Of a DNA stretch of 64,000 nucleotides, positions 1-8,195 are shown piece by piece. The position numbers and the translations under genes were made by a program. Below the pieces are notes generated by a model that was not told the origin of the DNA, ran no database searches, and was given only the letters and a program-made list of their open reading frames with translations. Source of the DNA: Streptomyces sp. CG 926 (GTDB lineage: Bacteria > Actinomycetota > Actinomycetes > Streptomycetales > Streptomycetaceae); NCBI RefSeq assembly GCF_003148825.1, contig NZ_QGGZ01000007.1:124001-188000 (forward strand), in the 5' to 3' direction. The first letter of the stretch is position 1; the number at the start of each line of letters is the position of its first letter.

Positions 1-684
1 GGACCGGCCCGGGCGGGCCACCAGGGTCACCTCGGGCCGTTCGTTGTCGGCCTCCAGCAGGTCCTCGATGCCCGCGCGCCCGCCGCCCAGCGCGTCCCAC
101 AGGGCGCTGACGACCCACGTGGGGTGCGAGTGGTACACCGCCAGGTGTTCCTCGGCGTCGTCCTCGTAGGGCGGGGCGACGCGCTCCAGCCAGCCGTCGA
201 GGTCGTGCGCGGCGATCTTCCGCAGGACGGCGTTCACGAACTTGGCGCGCCCGTCCCCGAGCACCACCCGGGCCAGTTCCACGCTCGCCGAGACCGCCGC
301 GTGGGTGGGGATGCGGGTGCCGAGCAGCTGGTGGGCGCCGAGCGAGAGCACGTCCAGCACCGGCGGGTCGACCTCCCGCAGCGGGCGGTCGATGCACGCC
401 TTGATGACGGCGTCGTAGGTGCCCTGGCGGCGCAGCGTCCCGTAGACCAGCTCGGTGGCCAGTGCCGCGTCACGCGCTTCGAACTTCTCGTCCTGGCGGG
501 CCTTCTTGAGCAGCGGAGGCAGCACGAGGTTGGCGTAGGCGTCGCGTTCGTCCACCGCCCGCAGCACCTCGAAGGCCAGCATCCGCACGGGGTCCTTCTG
601 GGGCCGACGGTACGGCTTGGCCTGCTTGCCACCCGCGCCTGCGGGGGCAGGCTTGCGACGGGGCTGACGGGGCTGTTCGCTCAC
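1..684 (-). CDS. rsmB: 16S rRNA (cytosine-C5) methyltransferase RsmB, N-terminal part
   Basis: This is the 5' part (228 codons) of a gene that runs off the left edge. The start is GTG at 682-684, preceded by GGAG ten bases upstream. The protein opens with a basic, proline-rich tail, then an NusB-like helical RNA-binding domain (VRMLAFEVLRAVDERDAYAN, then EARDAALATELVYGTLRRQG). That domain is the N-terminal module of RsmB/Sun, which methylates C967 of 16S rRNA with SAM. The catalytic SAM-binding half lies outside the window. It follows fmt in the same direction, as in many bacteria, but is separated by a hairpin and a 9-bp repeat tract. Family assignment is confident; activity cannot be judged from this fragment. 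Confidence 0.88.
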   Translation of the reverse strand, partial: MSEQPRQPRRKPAPAGAGGKQAKPYRRPQKDPVRMLAFEVLRAVDERDAYANLVLPPLLKKARQDEKFEARDAALATELVYGTLRRQGTYDAVIKACIDRPLREVDPPVLDVLSLGAHQLLGTRIPTHAAVSASVELARVVLGDGRAKFVNAVLRKIAAHDLDGWLERVAPPYEDDAEEHLAVYHSHPTWVVSALWDALGGGRAGIEDLLEADNERPEVTLVARPGRS

Positions 685-703
685 GTGAAAGGTGCTCCGG
701 GGT

Positions 704-775
704 TACGAGTGCTACGAGTGCTACGGGTCTTGCGGGTCGTACGAGTCCTGCGGATGCTGCTGGTGCTGCGGGTGG
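704..775. repeat. Eight tandem copies of a 9-bp unit between fmt and rsmB
   Basis: Eight consecutive 9-bp units with exact phase and approximate consensus T(A/G)CG(A/G)GT(C/G)(C/G). The first two, TACGAGTGC at 704-712 and 713-721, are identical, and later copies diverge. The tract lies just upstream of the rsmB ribosome-binding site, in what would be the fmt-rsmB intercistronic RNA. It is not explained by a gene. Confidence 0.85.
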
Positions 776-781
776 GACGCG

Positions 782-805
782 GGGGCGTCCGCGCTCGGAC
801 GCCCC
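782..805 (-). terminator. Perfect hairpin directly after fmt
   Basis: A 10-bp perfect stem (782-791 pairing with 796-805) with a 4-base loop, starting 5 bases past the fmt stop codon. It has no U-tract, which is common for actinobacterial terminators. It could terminate or attenuate transcription between fmt and rsmB. Confidence 0.6.
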
Positions 806-810
806 ACCGA

Positions 811-1755
811 TCAGCCTACGTCGGCTCCGCCGAGCCGCTCGCCCGGTGCGATCCGGACCCCGCGGGCCCAGTCGGCGGCCCGCATCGGCTTCTTGCCCTG
901 CGGCTGCACCCACAGCAGTTCCACGGCGTGCGAGCCGGTGCCGACGTACACGTTGTTCTTGGCGGGGGACAGCGCGCCCGGCTCCAGGTCGGTCCGGTCC
1001 GGCACCAGGCCCAGCGAGATCAGCTTGAGGCGCTCCCCACGGAAGACGGTCCAGGCGCCCGGCGCGGGCGTGCAGCCGCGCACCACGCGGTCGGCGCGCA
1101 TCGCGGGGGCGGTCCAGTCGATCCGGGCGTCCTCCACGGTGATCTTGGGCGCGTGGGAGATCCCCTCCTGGGGCTGCTCGACGGCGCGCAGGGTGCCGTC
1201 CTCGATGCCGTCCATGGTGGCGGCGAGCAGTCCGGACCCGGCGAAGGCGAGGCGGGTGAGCAGATCGCCGCTGGTGTCGGTGGGCCGGATCTCCTCGGTG
1301 AGGACGCCGTAGACCGGGCCGGTGTCCAGGCCCTCCTCGATCCGGAAGGTGGAGGCTCCGGTGACCTGGTCCCCCGCGATGATCGACTGCTGGACGGGCG
1401 CGGCTCCGCGCCAAGCGGGCAGCAGCGAGAAGTGCAGGTTGACCCAGCCGTGCCGGGGGATGTCGAGGGCGCTCTTGGGGAGCAGCGCGCCGTAGGCCAC
1501 GACCGGGCAGCAGTCCGGGTCGATCTCGCGCAGCCGGGCCTGGAAGTCGGGGTCGCGGGGGCGGGCGGGCTTGAGCACCTCGATGCCCGCTTCCTCGGCG
1601 CGTTCGGCGACCGGGCTGGCGACGAGGCGGCGGCCGCGACCGGCGGGTGCGTCGGGCCGGGTGATGACGGCGGCGACCTCGTGCCGCCCGGAGGCGATCA
1701 GGGCGTCCAGGGCGGGTACGGCGACCTCGGGGGTGCCTGCGAAGACGAGCTTCAC
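811..1755 (-). CDS. fmt: Methionyl-tRNA formyltransferase
   Basis: A full-length 314-aa protein that formylates initiator Met-tRNA using 10-formyl-THF. The N-terminal formyltransferase domain begins MKLVFAGTPE. The catalytic residues are in the expected places: N106 and H108 in the NLHFSLLPAWRGAAP segment, and D144 in GLDTGPVYG; these numbers equal those of the E. coli enzyme. The C-terminal OB-like tRNA-binding domain follows from about residue 205. The ATG start fits the family. It is followed by a hairpin and then rsmB. The 250-bp gap to the divergent gene at 2006 should hold its promoter. Confidence 0.97.
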   Translation of the reverse strand: MKLVFAGTPEVAVPALDALIASGRHEVAAVITRPDAPAGRGRRLVASPVAERAEEAGIEVLKPARPRDPDFQARLREIDPDCCPVVAYGALLPKSALDIPRHGWVNLHFSLLPAWRGAAPVQQSIIAGDQVTGASTFRIEEGLDTGPVYGVLTEEIRPTDTSGDLLTRLAFAGSGLLAATMDGIEDGTLRAVEQPQEGISHAPKITVEDARIDWTAPAMRADRVVRGCTPAPGAWTVFRGERLKLISLGLVPDRTDLEPGALSPAKNNVYVGTGSHAVELLWVQPQGKKPMRAADWARGVRIAPGERLGGADVG

Positions 1756-1917
1756 TGGGGGACTACCTCGCTAATCTCGGCTGTCAGCAGCGCACCAGTC
1801 TATGGGGCGCCCGTCGGGCCGCCCACCTGTGGTGCCGAGGGGGCGTACGCACACGCGCGCGCCTCTCGCATATGCCGACACGCCCCCACAGCGTGACCTG
1901 GGCGACGGGTGGCGCGT

Positions 1918-1935
1918 TGTCAAGAGAGATTGACC
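1918..1935. promoter_or_regulatory. Possible divergent -35 elements between fmt and the 2006 gene
   Basis: The hexamer TTGACA reads leftward at 1918-1923 and TTGACC reads rightward at 1930-1935, as expected for back-to-back promoters. No convincing -10 hexamer is visible at standard spacing on either side, so this is weak. Nothing else was recognised in the 1756-2005 gap. Confidence 0.25.
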
Positions 1936-2005
1936 AAAACGGGCCGCGTGTGAACGGTGTCTGCGGCCCGATCCGCCCTTCAGCACCGGTTCGAGAGGCT
2001 TCTTC

Positions 2006-2563
2006 ATGGCCGACCACGCCACCCACGACGCTCAAGCCCGGGCCAGCCTGCACCTCCTGGTGAGGGACATCGAGCGGGTTCGCCGGCAGGTGGATGCCCT
2101 GCGTACGCTCACCGCCCAGCTCGGCAACGTGTACCGCCCGCGCCGATCGGGTCCCTCCACCGGCTTCGTCGTCTACGGCCGGGCGCCCGCGCCGACCGTC
2201 CGCCTCGCGCAGGAGCTGCGGGACAGCGTCGAGACGCTGGTCACCGCGGCCGTGGACTTCGACCGCTCGCTCGGTTTCTCGTGGGACGCGGTCGGTTCGG
2301 CGCTCGGTGTCACCAAGCAGGCCGTGCACCGCCGCTACGGGGCCCGGCGGGCGCAGTCCGCCGAGTCCGCGGAGCCGCCGGCCGAGGGAACGACCACCAC
2401 CCGGACCCTGGGGCCGCTGCCCACCGTCCCGGCCGCCCGCTCGATGCCGCCGCAGCCGGTGCGCGAGGAGGCCCAGGCGGCCGCCACCGCCGGGGGTCTC
2501 ACCGGCCAGCGGCTCGGAGAGGTTCCCCGCTCCCCCGCCTTCCCCGGTCCGCGCAACGGCTGA
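2006..2563 (+). CDS. Conserved hypothetical protein with HTH-like motif
   Basis: A 185-aa protein of unknown function. Residues 9-85 look helical and charged. A helix-turn-helix-like stretch follows at about 91-112 (FSWDAVGSALGVTKQAVHRR), of the kind found in small DNA-binding proteins that lack other domains. The C-terminal 70 residues are Pro/Ala/Thr-rich and probably disordered. It sits between fmt and priA, and a gene in this position is, from memory, conserved in streptomycetes. It is divergent from fmt and convergent with priA. DNA binding is inferred only from the motif. Confidence 0.8.
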   Translation: MADHATHDAQARASLHLLVRDIERVRRQVDALRTLTAQLGNVYRPRRSGPSTGFVVYGRAPAPTVRLAQELRDSVETLVTAAVDFDRSLGFSWDAVGSALGVTKQAVHRRYGARRAQSAESAEPPAEGTTTTRTLGPLPTVPAARSMPPQPVREEAQAAATAGGLTGQRLGEVPRSPAFPGPRNG

Positions 2564-2631
2564 CGGGTGTCCTGCCGCCGGGACGCCGACACCCGACGGC
2601 CGGCCGCGCTCGCGCGCCGCGCCTGATTCCG

Positions 2632-2670
2632 CCCCCGGTGGGAGGCCCGTACGGGTCGCCCCACCGGGGG
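2632..2670. terminator. Bidirectional hairpin between convergent genes
   Basis: An 11-bp outer stem (2632-2642 with 2660-2670) enclosing a second palindrome (CCCGTACGGG, 2645-2654), followed by TTT. It lies between the convergent 2006 gene and priA, so it can serve both. Confidence 0.65.
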
Positions 2671-2742
2671 TTTCGGCGTTCGGCCACGGCCCTCGCGCAC
2701 CGGGTCGGCGCACCGGTCGGCGCATCGGGTCGGCCGGCGGTG

Positions 2743-4863
2743 TCAGCCGATGTCGGGCGGGTCGATCCGGACCCGGACGGCCTCCGCCGCCGGAACCCCC
2801 TTCGCCAGCCGGGCGGCCTGCGCCGTCTTCAGGGCGGCCGCCAGCGCGGCTCCGCTGCCCGGCGGGACCCGGACCAGCGCCCGCTCCCCCGGGGACGGCT
2901 CCCCGCGCCGCCCCGGGAGCGGCACCGGTCCCAGGACCTCGGCGTCGGGCGGCAGTCCGGCGCCGGCCAGGAAGGCCTCCACCACCTCGCCCCGACCGGC
3001 CACCGCCGCCATCCGGGACACCGGTGGGAAGCCGAGCTGGGCCCGCTCCGCGAGCTCCCGTACGGCGTGTCCCACCGGGTCCCACCGGACGAGCGCCTGG
3101 ACGGGCCGCAGCGTCGGTTCGGCGACGACCACGACCTGCCCGTCGCCGCGGACCAGGGAGGCGGCCGCGATCCACCGGCGCAGCGCGTCCTCGCCGGCCC
3201 GCAGGTCGGGCCGGGTCACCATGGCCCAGCCGTCGAGCAGCAGCGCGGCCGCGTACCCGGCGCCCGCCGCCACCGGTTCGGCGCCCGGGGTGCAGACCAC
3301 CAGCGCGGGCCGGTCCGGTACCTCGTCGAGGATGTGGTCGCGCCCTGAGGTCCGCACGGCCACGGCCGGGAAGGCCCGGCCCAGTTCCTCGGCGGTGCGC
3401 CGGGCGCCGACCACCTGGGCCCGCAGCCGGAAGGATCCGCATTCCTCGCAGTGCCAGGACGGCTCGTCCCGCCCGCACCACCCGCACGTCAGGTCCCGCT
3501 GGTCGGGGGCCTCCAGCGGCCCCGCGCAGACCTTGCAGCGGGCCGGGGTGCGGCACCGCTCGCAGGCCAGCCGGGGAGCATAGCCCCGCCGCGGTACCTG
3601 TACGAGGACGGGCCCGGTCTTCAGCCCTTCCCGTACGGTCTCCCAGGCCAGGCTGGGCAGGCGGGCGGTCCGGGCGGCCTCGTCGCGGGCGAGCAGCTCG
3701 TCCCCGACGGTTCGGATCCGGGGCGCGCAGGCCCGTACGGTCTCGCGGTCGGCGATCAGGGGTCTGGCCCAGCCGGACTCGACCAGTTGGGCGGCCTCCA
3801 CCGTGCAGCTCGTGCCGCCGACGAGGAAGCCGCAGCCGTCGCCCACGGCACGCAGTTCCAGTACCTCCCGGACGTGCGGGAAGGGGGCATTGTCGTCGCT
3901 GTGGCTGGAGTCGCCGTCGTCCCAGACGGCGACCAGCCCGAGGTCCCGGACGGGGGCGAACATCGCGGCCCGGGTGCCGATGACGGCCCGCACGGAGCCT
4001 CGGTGCACCGACAGCCACTGGCGGTAGCGCTTCTCGGGGCCCGACTCCGCAGTCAGCAGGGCGTGCCGGCCTTCGCCGAGCAGGGCGGTGAGGGCCGCGT
4101 CGACGCGGGCGGCGGTCCGCCCGTCGGGGAGCACGGCGAGGGCGCCGCGCCCCGAGGCCAGGGTGGCGGCCATGGCTCGGGCGAGTTCGTCGGCCCAGCC
4201 GGGGCCGGGCAGGGCGGTCCATACGGCGCGCGGGCTGCCGCCGGTGGCGAGGGAGCGTAGGAAGCCCGGGCCGGCGCCGTACCGCTCCCAGCCCGCGGGC
4301 TCGGGGGCGGCGGGCGGCGGCAGGGGTTCCGGTGAGGGCTTGGCCTCGGCGCGGGCGCTGCGCGCGGGCAGGGCGAGCTGGAGCACGTCGGCGAGGCTGC
4401 CCGCGTACCGGTCGGCGACGGCCCGGGCGAGGGCGAGCATGCGGGGGCTGAGGACCACCTCGGGCGAGACCACGTGGGCGAGGGCGGCCAGTGCGCCCTC
4501 GTAGTCGGACTCGGCGCGGCGCTCCACGATGAAGCCGTCGATGAGACCGCCGCCCTCGCGGCGGCCGCCGTGCACGTGGTGGGAGCCGGCCCCGAAGCGG
4601 ACACGGACGCGGACACCGGGCTGGGCGGCTTCGGAGAGCTCTTCGGGGACGGCGTAGTCGAAGGTCCGGTCGAGGTGGAGCACGCCCTTGTTCACCAGGA
4701 CCCGGGCGACGGGCAGCTCGGCGGCGAGGGCGGCCCCGCGCCAGGTGCGCGGCTTCGCCTTGGGCGCCTTGGCCTTCGCCTCGGCGACGATGTCCCGGAT
4801 CAGTGCGAGCTGCTCCGGCGGGCCCCCCGCCTCGGTTTCGCTCTCGCCGTTGTCGCTGCTCAC
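2743..4863 (-). CDS. priA: Primosomal protein PriA, actinobacterial helicase-less form
   Basis: 706 aa from the GTG at 4861-4863 (VSSDNGESE), chosen because the residues upstream are not protein-like. The N-terminal 3'-end-binding domain is present (residues 50-170), as is the cysteine-rich zinc module (C434, C437, C443, C446, C460, C463, C472, C475). The helicase core is degenerate. The Walker A position reads ALPGPGWADE (218-227) with no GKT, and the DEEH box position reads WDDGDSSHS (314-322). Actinobacterial PriA proteins are known to lack detectable helicase motifs, so this form probably acts as a fork-binding and loading scaffold. It lies downstream of metK but is separated from it by 235 bp and a terminator. 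Confidence 0.9.
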   Translation of the reverse strand: MSSDNGESETEAGGPPEQLALIRDIVAEAKAKAPKAKPRTWRGAALAAELPVARVLVNKGVLHLDRTFDYAVPEELSEAAQPGVRVRVRFGAGSHHVHGGRREGGGLIDGFIVERRAESDYEGALAALAHVVSPEVVLSPRMLALARAVADRYAGSLADVLQLALPARSARAEAKPSPEPLPPPAAPEPAGWERYGAGPGFLRSLATGGSPRAVWTALPGPGWADELARAMAATLASGRGALAVLPDGRTAARVDAALTALLGEGRHALLTAESGPEKRYRQWLSVHRGSVRAVIGTRAAMFAPVRDLGLVAVWDDGDSSHSDDNAPFPHVREVLELRAVGDGCGFLVGGTSCTVEAAQLVESGWARPLIADRETVRACAPRIRTVGDELLARDEAARTARLPSLAWETVREGLKTGPVLVQVPRRGYAPRLACERCRTPARCKVCAGPLEAPDQRDLTCGWCGRDEPSWHCEECGSFRLRAQVVGARRTAEELGRAFPAVAVRTSGRDHILDEVPDRPALVVCTPGAEPVAAGAGYAAALLLDGWAMVTRPDLRAGEDALRRWIAAASLVRGDGQVVVVAEPTLRPVQALVRWDPVGHAVRELAERAQLGFPPVSRMAAVAGRGEVVEAFLAGAGLPPDAEVLGPVPLPGRRGEPSPGERALVRVPPGSGAALAAALKTAQAARLAKGVPAAEAVRVRIDPPDIG

Positions 4864-5040
4864 AGCAGCATTCTTACAAACGGCACCGACAGTGGACGCT
4901 CTCCCGAGATCAAGGCGGGCGGCGGCGGTGGAACGGTCCTTCAACGCCGGGCTCGTGCCCGACTCCAGATGAATCCGCCATCCGGCGCACCGGGAGAGCA
5001 GGGGAAGCATAGGCATGCGTCCGACGGTCGATCAACGCAA

Positions 5041-5072
5041 TACGGCCCCGGACGGTGAGGTCCGGGGCCGTA
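5041..5072 (-). terminator. metK terminator hairpin
   Basis: A perfect 12-bp stem (5041-5052 with 5061-5072) and 8-base loop located 26 bp past the metK stop codon. The rest of the 4864-5098 gap shows no gene. Confidence 0.75.
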
Positions 5073-5098
5073 CGTGTCCGCCGTGGGGCGGAGTGTGC

Positions 5099-6307
5099 CT
5101 AGAGGCCGGCGGCCGCGCGCAGCGCGTCCACGCGGTCGGTGCGCTCCCAGGTGAAGTCCGGCAGCTCACGGCCGAAGTGGCCGTAGGCGGCGGTCTGGGC
5201 GTAGATCGGGCGCAGCAGGTCGAGGTCGCGGATGATCGCGGCCGGGCGCAGGTCGAAGACCTCGCCGATCGCGTCCTCGATCTTCTGCGTCTCGACCTTG
5301 GCGGTGCCGAAGGTCTCGACGAAGAGACCGACGGGCTCGGCCTTGCCGATGGCGTACGCGACCTGCACCTCGCAGCGCGAGGCGAGACCGGCGGCGACCA
5401 CGTTCTTGGCGACCCAGCGCATGGCGTACGCGGCGGAGCGGTCGACCTTCGACGGGTCCTTGCCGGAGAAGGCACCGCCACCGTGGCGGGCCATGCCGCC
5501 GTAGGTGTCGATGATGATCTTGCGACCGGTGAGGCCGGCGTCGCCCATCGGGCCGCCGATCTCGAAGCGGCCGGTCGGGTTCACCAGGAGGCGGTAGCCC
5601 TCGGTGTCGAGCTTGATGCCGTCCTCGACGAGCTGGGCCAGGACGTGCTCGACGACGAACTCGCGGATGTCGGGAGCGAGCAGCGAGTCGAGGTCGATGT
5701 CCGAGGCGTGCTGCGAGGAGACCACGACGGTGTCCAGGCGCACGGCCTTGTCGCCGTCGTACTCGATGGTGACCTGGGTCTTGCCGTCGGGGCGCAGGTA
5801 CGGGATGGTCCCGTTCTTGCGGACCTCGGAGAGCCGGCGGGACAGGCGGTGCGCGATGTGGATCGGCAGCGGCATGAGCTCGGGGGTCTCGTCGCAGGCG
5901 TAGCCGAACATCAGGCCCTGGTCGCCGGCGCCCTGCTTGTCGAGCTCGTCCTCGTCGCCCTCGACGCGCTTCTCGTAGGCGGTGTCGACGCCCTGCGCGA
6001 TGTCCGGGGACTGGGCGCCGATGGACACCGAGACGCCACAGGAGGCGCCGTCGAAGCCCTTCTTCGAGGAGTCGTAGCCGATTTCGAGGATCTTGTCCCG
6101 GACGAGCTGCGCGATCGGCGCGTAGGCCTTCGTCGTCACCTCTCCCGCGATGTGCACGAGACCCGTGGTGATGAGGGTTTCCACGGCGACGCGCGAGGTC
6201 GGGTCCTCGGTGAGGAGCGCGTCGAGGATCGTGTCGCTGATCTGGTCAGCGATCTTGTCGGGGTGGCCCTCGGTGACGGACTCCGAGGTGAACAGACGAC
6301 GGGACAC
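5099..6307 (-). CDS. metK: S-adenosylmethionine synthetase
   Basis: 402 aa from the GTG at 6305-6307 (VSRRLFTSESVTEGHPDK), preceded by AGGGAG. The open frame extends 17 codons further upstream, but that part does not resemble MetK. The enzyme makes SAM from methionine and ATP. Visible hallmarks are the N-terminal SESVTEGHPDK, the GAGDQGLMFGYA signature and the GGGAFSGKDPSKVD P-loop-like segment. It is full length and followed by a strong terminator. Its 5' leader (6308-6519) can form two hairpins; see the separate entry. Confidence 0.97.
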   Translation of the reverse strand: MSRRLFTSESVTEGHPDKIADQISDTILDALLTEDPTSRVAVETLITTGLVHIAGEVTTKAYAPIAQLVRDKILEIGYDSSKKGFDGASCGVSVSIGAQSPDIAQGVDTAYEKRVEGDEDELDKQGAGDQGLMFGYACDETPELMPLPIHIAHRLSRRLSEVRKNGTIPYLRPDGKTQVTIEYDGDKAVRLDTVVVSSQHASDIDLDSLLAPDIREFVVEHVLAQLVEDGIKLDTEGYRLLVNPTGRFEIGGPMGDAGLTGRKIIIDTYGGMARHGGGAFSGKDPSKVDRSAAYAMRWVAKNVVAAGLASRCEVQVAYAIGKAEPVGLFVETFGTAKVETQKIEDAIGEVFDLRPAAIIRDLDLLRPIYAQTAAYGHFGRELPDFTWERTDRVDALRAAAGL

Positions 6308-6399
6308 AACGCTCCCTGGGGTTGCAGCGGCTGCTGGCTGATCATTTGGCGGAACCACATCGGGGGCTGCGCCCGATCACGTTCCGGATGCAGTTTATC

Positions 6400-6466
6400 G
6401 GTCGCCACCGTTTCGTGGACCACCCGTCTCGCCTTATGGGAGCCGTGTGACCTGCGGCACTCCCAT
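6400..6466 (-). promoter_or_regulatory. Structured 5' leader upstream of metK
   Basis: Two stem-loops occur in the metK leader. One at 6436-6466 pairs ATGGGA with TCCCAT, with an inner GCCG/CGGC stem. One at 6400-6421 pairs CCAC with GTGG, plus a 3-bp lower stem. I could not match this to any SAM riboswitch class I know. It may be a regulatory leader or chance GC-rich folding. Confidence 0.4.
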
Positions 6467-6519
6467 TCTTACGCACGGAAGTGACCTGGAGAAGAGGAAT
6501 CGACCCAGGCGCGTCGCGA

Positions 6520-7722
6520 CTAAAGCCGGACGGCCACCTGGTCCCAAATGACCTCGGCCAGGGCCTCCTTCGGACCATAGGGCACTGCGGTCTCAGCACC
6601 ATCAGAGGCCAGGATGACCGCTTCATTCTCCTCGGAACCAAAGGTTCGAGCCTCGCCGACCTCGTTCACGACGAGAAGGTCACATCCCTTGCGGGTGAGC
6701 TTGGCTCGCCCGTTCGCGAGGACGTCGTCGGTCTCCGCGGCGAATCCCACGACCACCTGGCCGGCCCTGGCACGATCGGCCGAGATCTCCGCGAGGACGT
6801 CCGGATTGCGTACGAGCGCCACGGGCGCCGGGTCCTGCCCGTCCTTCTTCTTGATCTTTCCGCCCGCGTACTCGGCGGGCCGGAAGTCGGCGACGGCCGC
6901 GGCCATGACCACGACGTCCGCGTCCGCGGCGGCCTTGAGCACGGCCTCCCGCAGCTGTACGGCCGTGCCCACCCGTACGACGTCCACCCCGGCCGGGTCG
7001 GCCAGCGCGGTGTTGGCCGAAACCAGGGTGACCCGGGCCCCCCGGGCCACGGCGGTACGGGCGAGCGCGTAGCCCTGCTTGCCGGAGGAGCGGTTGCCGA
7101 GGAAGCGGACCGGGTCCAGCGGCTCCCGCGTACCGCCCGCGCTGATCACCACGTGCCGCCCGACGAGGTCCGGCTCGACCACCCCGCGGGCCAGGACGTG
7201 GCGGCAGACCTCGAAGATCTCGTCGGGGTCGGGCAGTCTGCCCTTGCCGGTGTCCTTGCCGGTGAGCCGGCCGACGGCGGGCTCGATGACGACGGCGCCG
7301 CGGCGGCGCAGCGTGGCCACGTTCTCCTGGGTGGCGGGGTGCTCCCACATCTCGGTGTGCATGGCGGGGGCGAAGACCACCGGGCAGCGGGCGGTGAGCA
7401 GGGTGTTCGTCAGCAGGTCGTCGGCGAGCCCGTGGGCGGCCTTGGCCAGCATGTCGGCGGTGGCGGGGGCGACGACGACGAGGTCGGCGGACTGCCCGAT
7501 GCGCACGTGCGGCACCTCGTGGACGGACTCCCAGACCTCGGTGGAGGCCGGGTTGCCGGAGAGGGCGGACCAGGTGGCCTCCCCCACGAAGTTCAGGGAG
7601 GCCGCGGTGGGCACCACCCGTACGTCGTGGCCGGACTCGGTCAGCCGGCGCAGCAGCTCGCACGCCTTGTAGGCGGCGATCCCGCCACTGACCCCCAGTA
7701 CGACCTTCGGCTTCTCCACCAC
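6520..7722 (-). CDS. coaBC: Bifunctional phosphopantothenoylcysteine decarboxylase / phosphopantothenate-cysteine ligase
   Basis: 400 aa from the GTG at 7720-7722, behind GAAGGGAA. A second GTG follows immediately and is an alternative start. The N-terminal CoaC flavoprotein domain begins VVLGVSGGIAAYKA and has the catalytic His at about residue 72. Its substrate motif is PAMHTEMW (119-126), with His where E. coli has Asn. The C-terminal CoaB domain has ISAGGTREPLDPVRFLGNRS and SSGKQGYALA. The fusion performs two consecutive steps of CoA synthesis. It is separated from rpoZ by a terminator, so it probably has its own promoter. Confidence 0.95.
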   Translation of the reverse strand: MVEKPKVVLGVSGGIAAYKACELLRRLTESGHDVRVVPTAASLNFVGEATWSALSGNPASTEVWESVHEVPHVRIGQSADLVVVAPATADMLAKAAHGLADDLLTNTLLTARCPVVFAPAMHTEMWEHPATQENVATLRRRGAVVIEPAVGRLTGKDTGKGRLPDPDEIFEVCRHVLARGVVEPDLVGRHVVISAGGTREPLDPVRFLGNRSSGKQGYALARTAVARGARVTLVSANTALADPAGVDVVRVGTAVQLREAVLKAAADADVVVMAAAVADFRPAEYAGGKIKKKDGQDPAPVALVRNPDVLAEISADRARAGQVVVGFAAETDDVLANGRAKLTRKGCDLLVVNEVGEARTFGSEENEAVILASDGAETAVPYGPKEALAEVIWDQVAVRL

Positions 7723-7793
7723 GCACTTCCCTTCTCCGTGTCCGACGCGGCCGACGCCGTCGGCTCTGATCGTCGTCGTACCCACCCATGACA

Positions 7794-7832
7794 CACCACA
7801 GGCCCGGCAGATGTTCTGCCGGGCCTGTGGTG
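7794..7832 (-). terminator. rpoZ terminator
   Basis: A perfect 17-bp stem (7794-7810 with 7816-7832) and 5-base loop, 17 bp past the rpoZ stop codon. It is the strongest terminator-like structure in the left third of the window. Confidence 0.8.
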
Positions 7833-7849
7833 AAAGGACTTCTGGTGCC

Positions 7850-8122
7850 TTACTGGGCCGGGGCCTCGATGGCCTCGGAGGTCAGCAGACCCGCGTTGAT
7901 CTCGCGCAGCGCGATCGAAAGCGGCTTCTCGTGGACGTGCGTGTCCACCAGCGGGCCGACGTACTCGAGCAGGCCCTCACCGAGCTGCGAGTAGTACGCG
8001 TTGATCTGACGCGCGCGCTTGGCCGCGTAGATCACGAGGCTGTACTTCGAGTCGGTAGCCTCGAGCAGCTCGTCGATCGGCGGGTTGATGATGCCCTCGG
8101 GCGCGGTGATGGAAGAGGACAC
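7850..8122 (-). CDS. rpoZ: DNA-directed RNA polymerase omega subunit
   Basis: A 90-aa omega subunit, which helps fold and stabilise beta' in RNAP. The start is GTG at 8120-8122. The typical core is present: PPIDELLEATDSKYSLVIYA followed by AKRARQINAYY. It lies between gmk and coaBC, as in many actinobacteria, and is followed by a strong hairpin. Confidence 0.96.
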   Translation of the reverse strand: MSSSITAPEGIINPPIDELLEATDSKYSLVIYAAKRARQINAYYSQLGEGLLEYVGPLVDTHVHEKPLSIALREINAGLLTSEAIEAPAQ

Positions 8123-8195
8123 GCTCTACCTTCCGAAGATGGGTGAAAGATGGGGCCGTCCTGGAATCGACCGAATCAAAAACATCGATCAACGA

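Noticed and set aside
124..1896. 590-codon plus-strand open frame over rsmB and fmt
   Set aside because: Low-complexity R/G/V/H-rich product that mirrors fmt on the other strand; GC-rich DNA leaves antisense frames open. Fmt is an unmistakable match.
1771..2022. Small minus-strand frame between fmt and the 2006 gene
   Set aside because: No ribosome-binding site, poor codon pattern, and it lies in the divergent promoter region.
1784..4222. 812-codon minus-strand frame overlapping priA and the 2006 gene
   Set aside because: Arg/Pro/Gly-rich shadow in a different frame from priA; it would also cover the convergent gene and the terminator.
6308..6519. Known SAM riboswitch classes upstream of metK
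   Set aside because: I could not find the conserved cores of the classes I know; only generic hairpins are visible.
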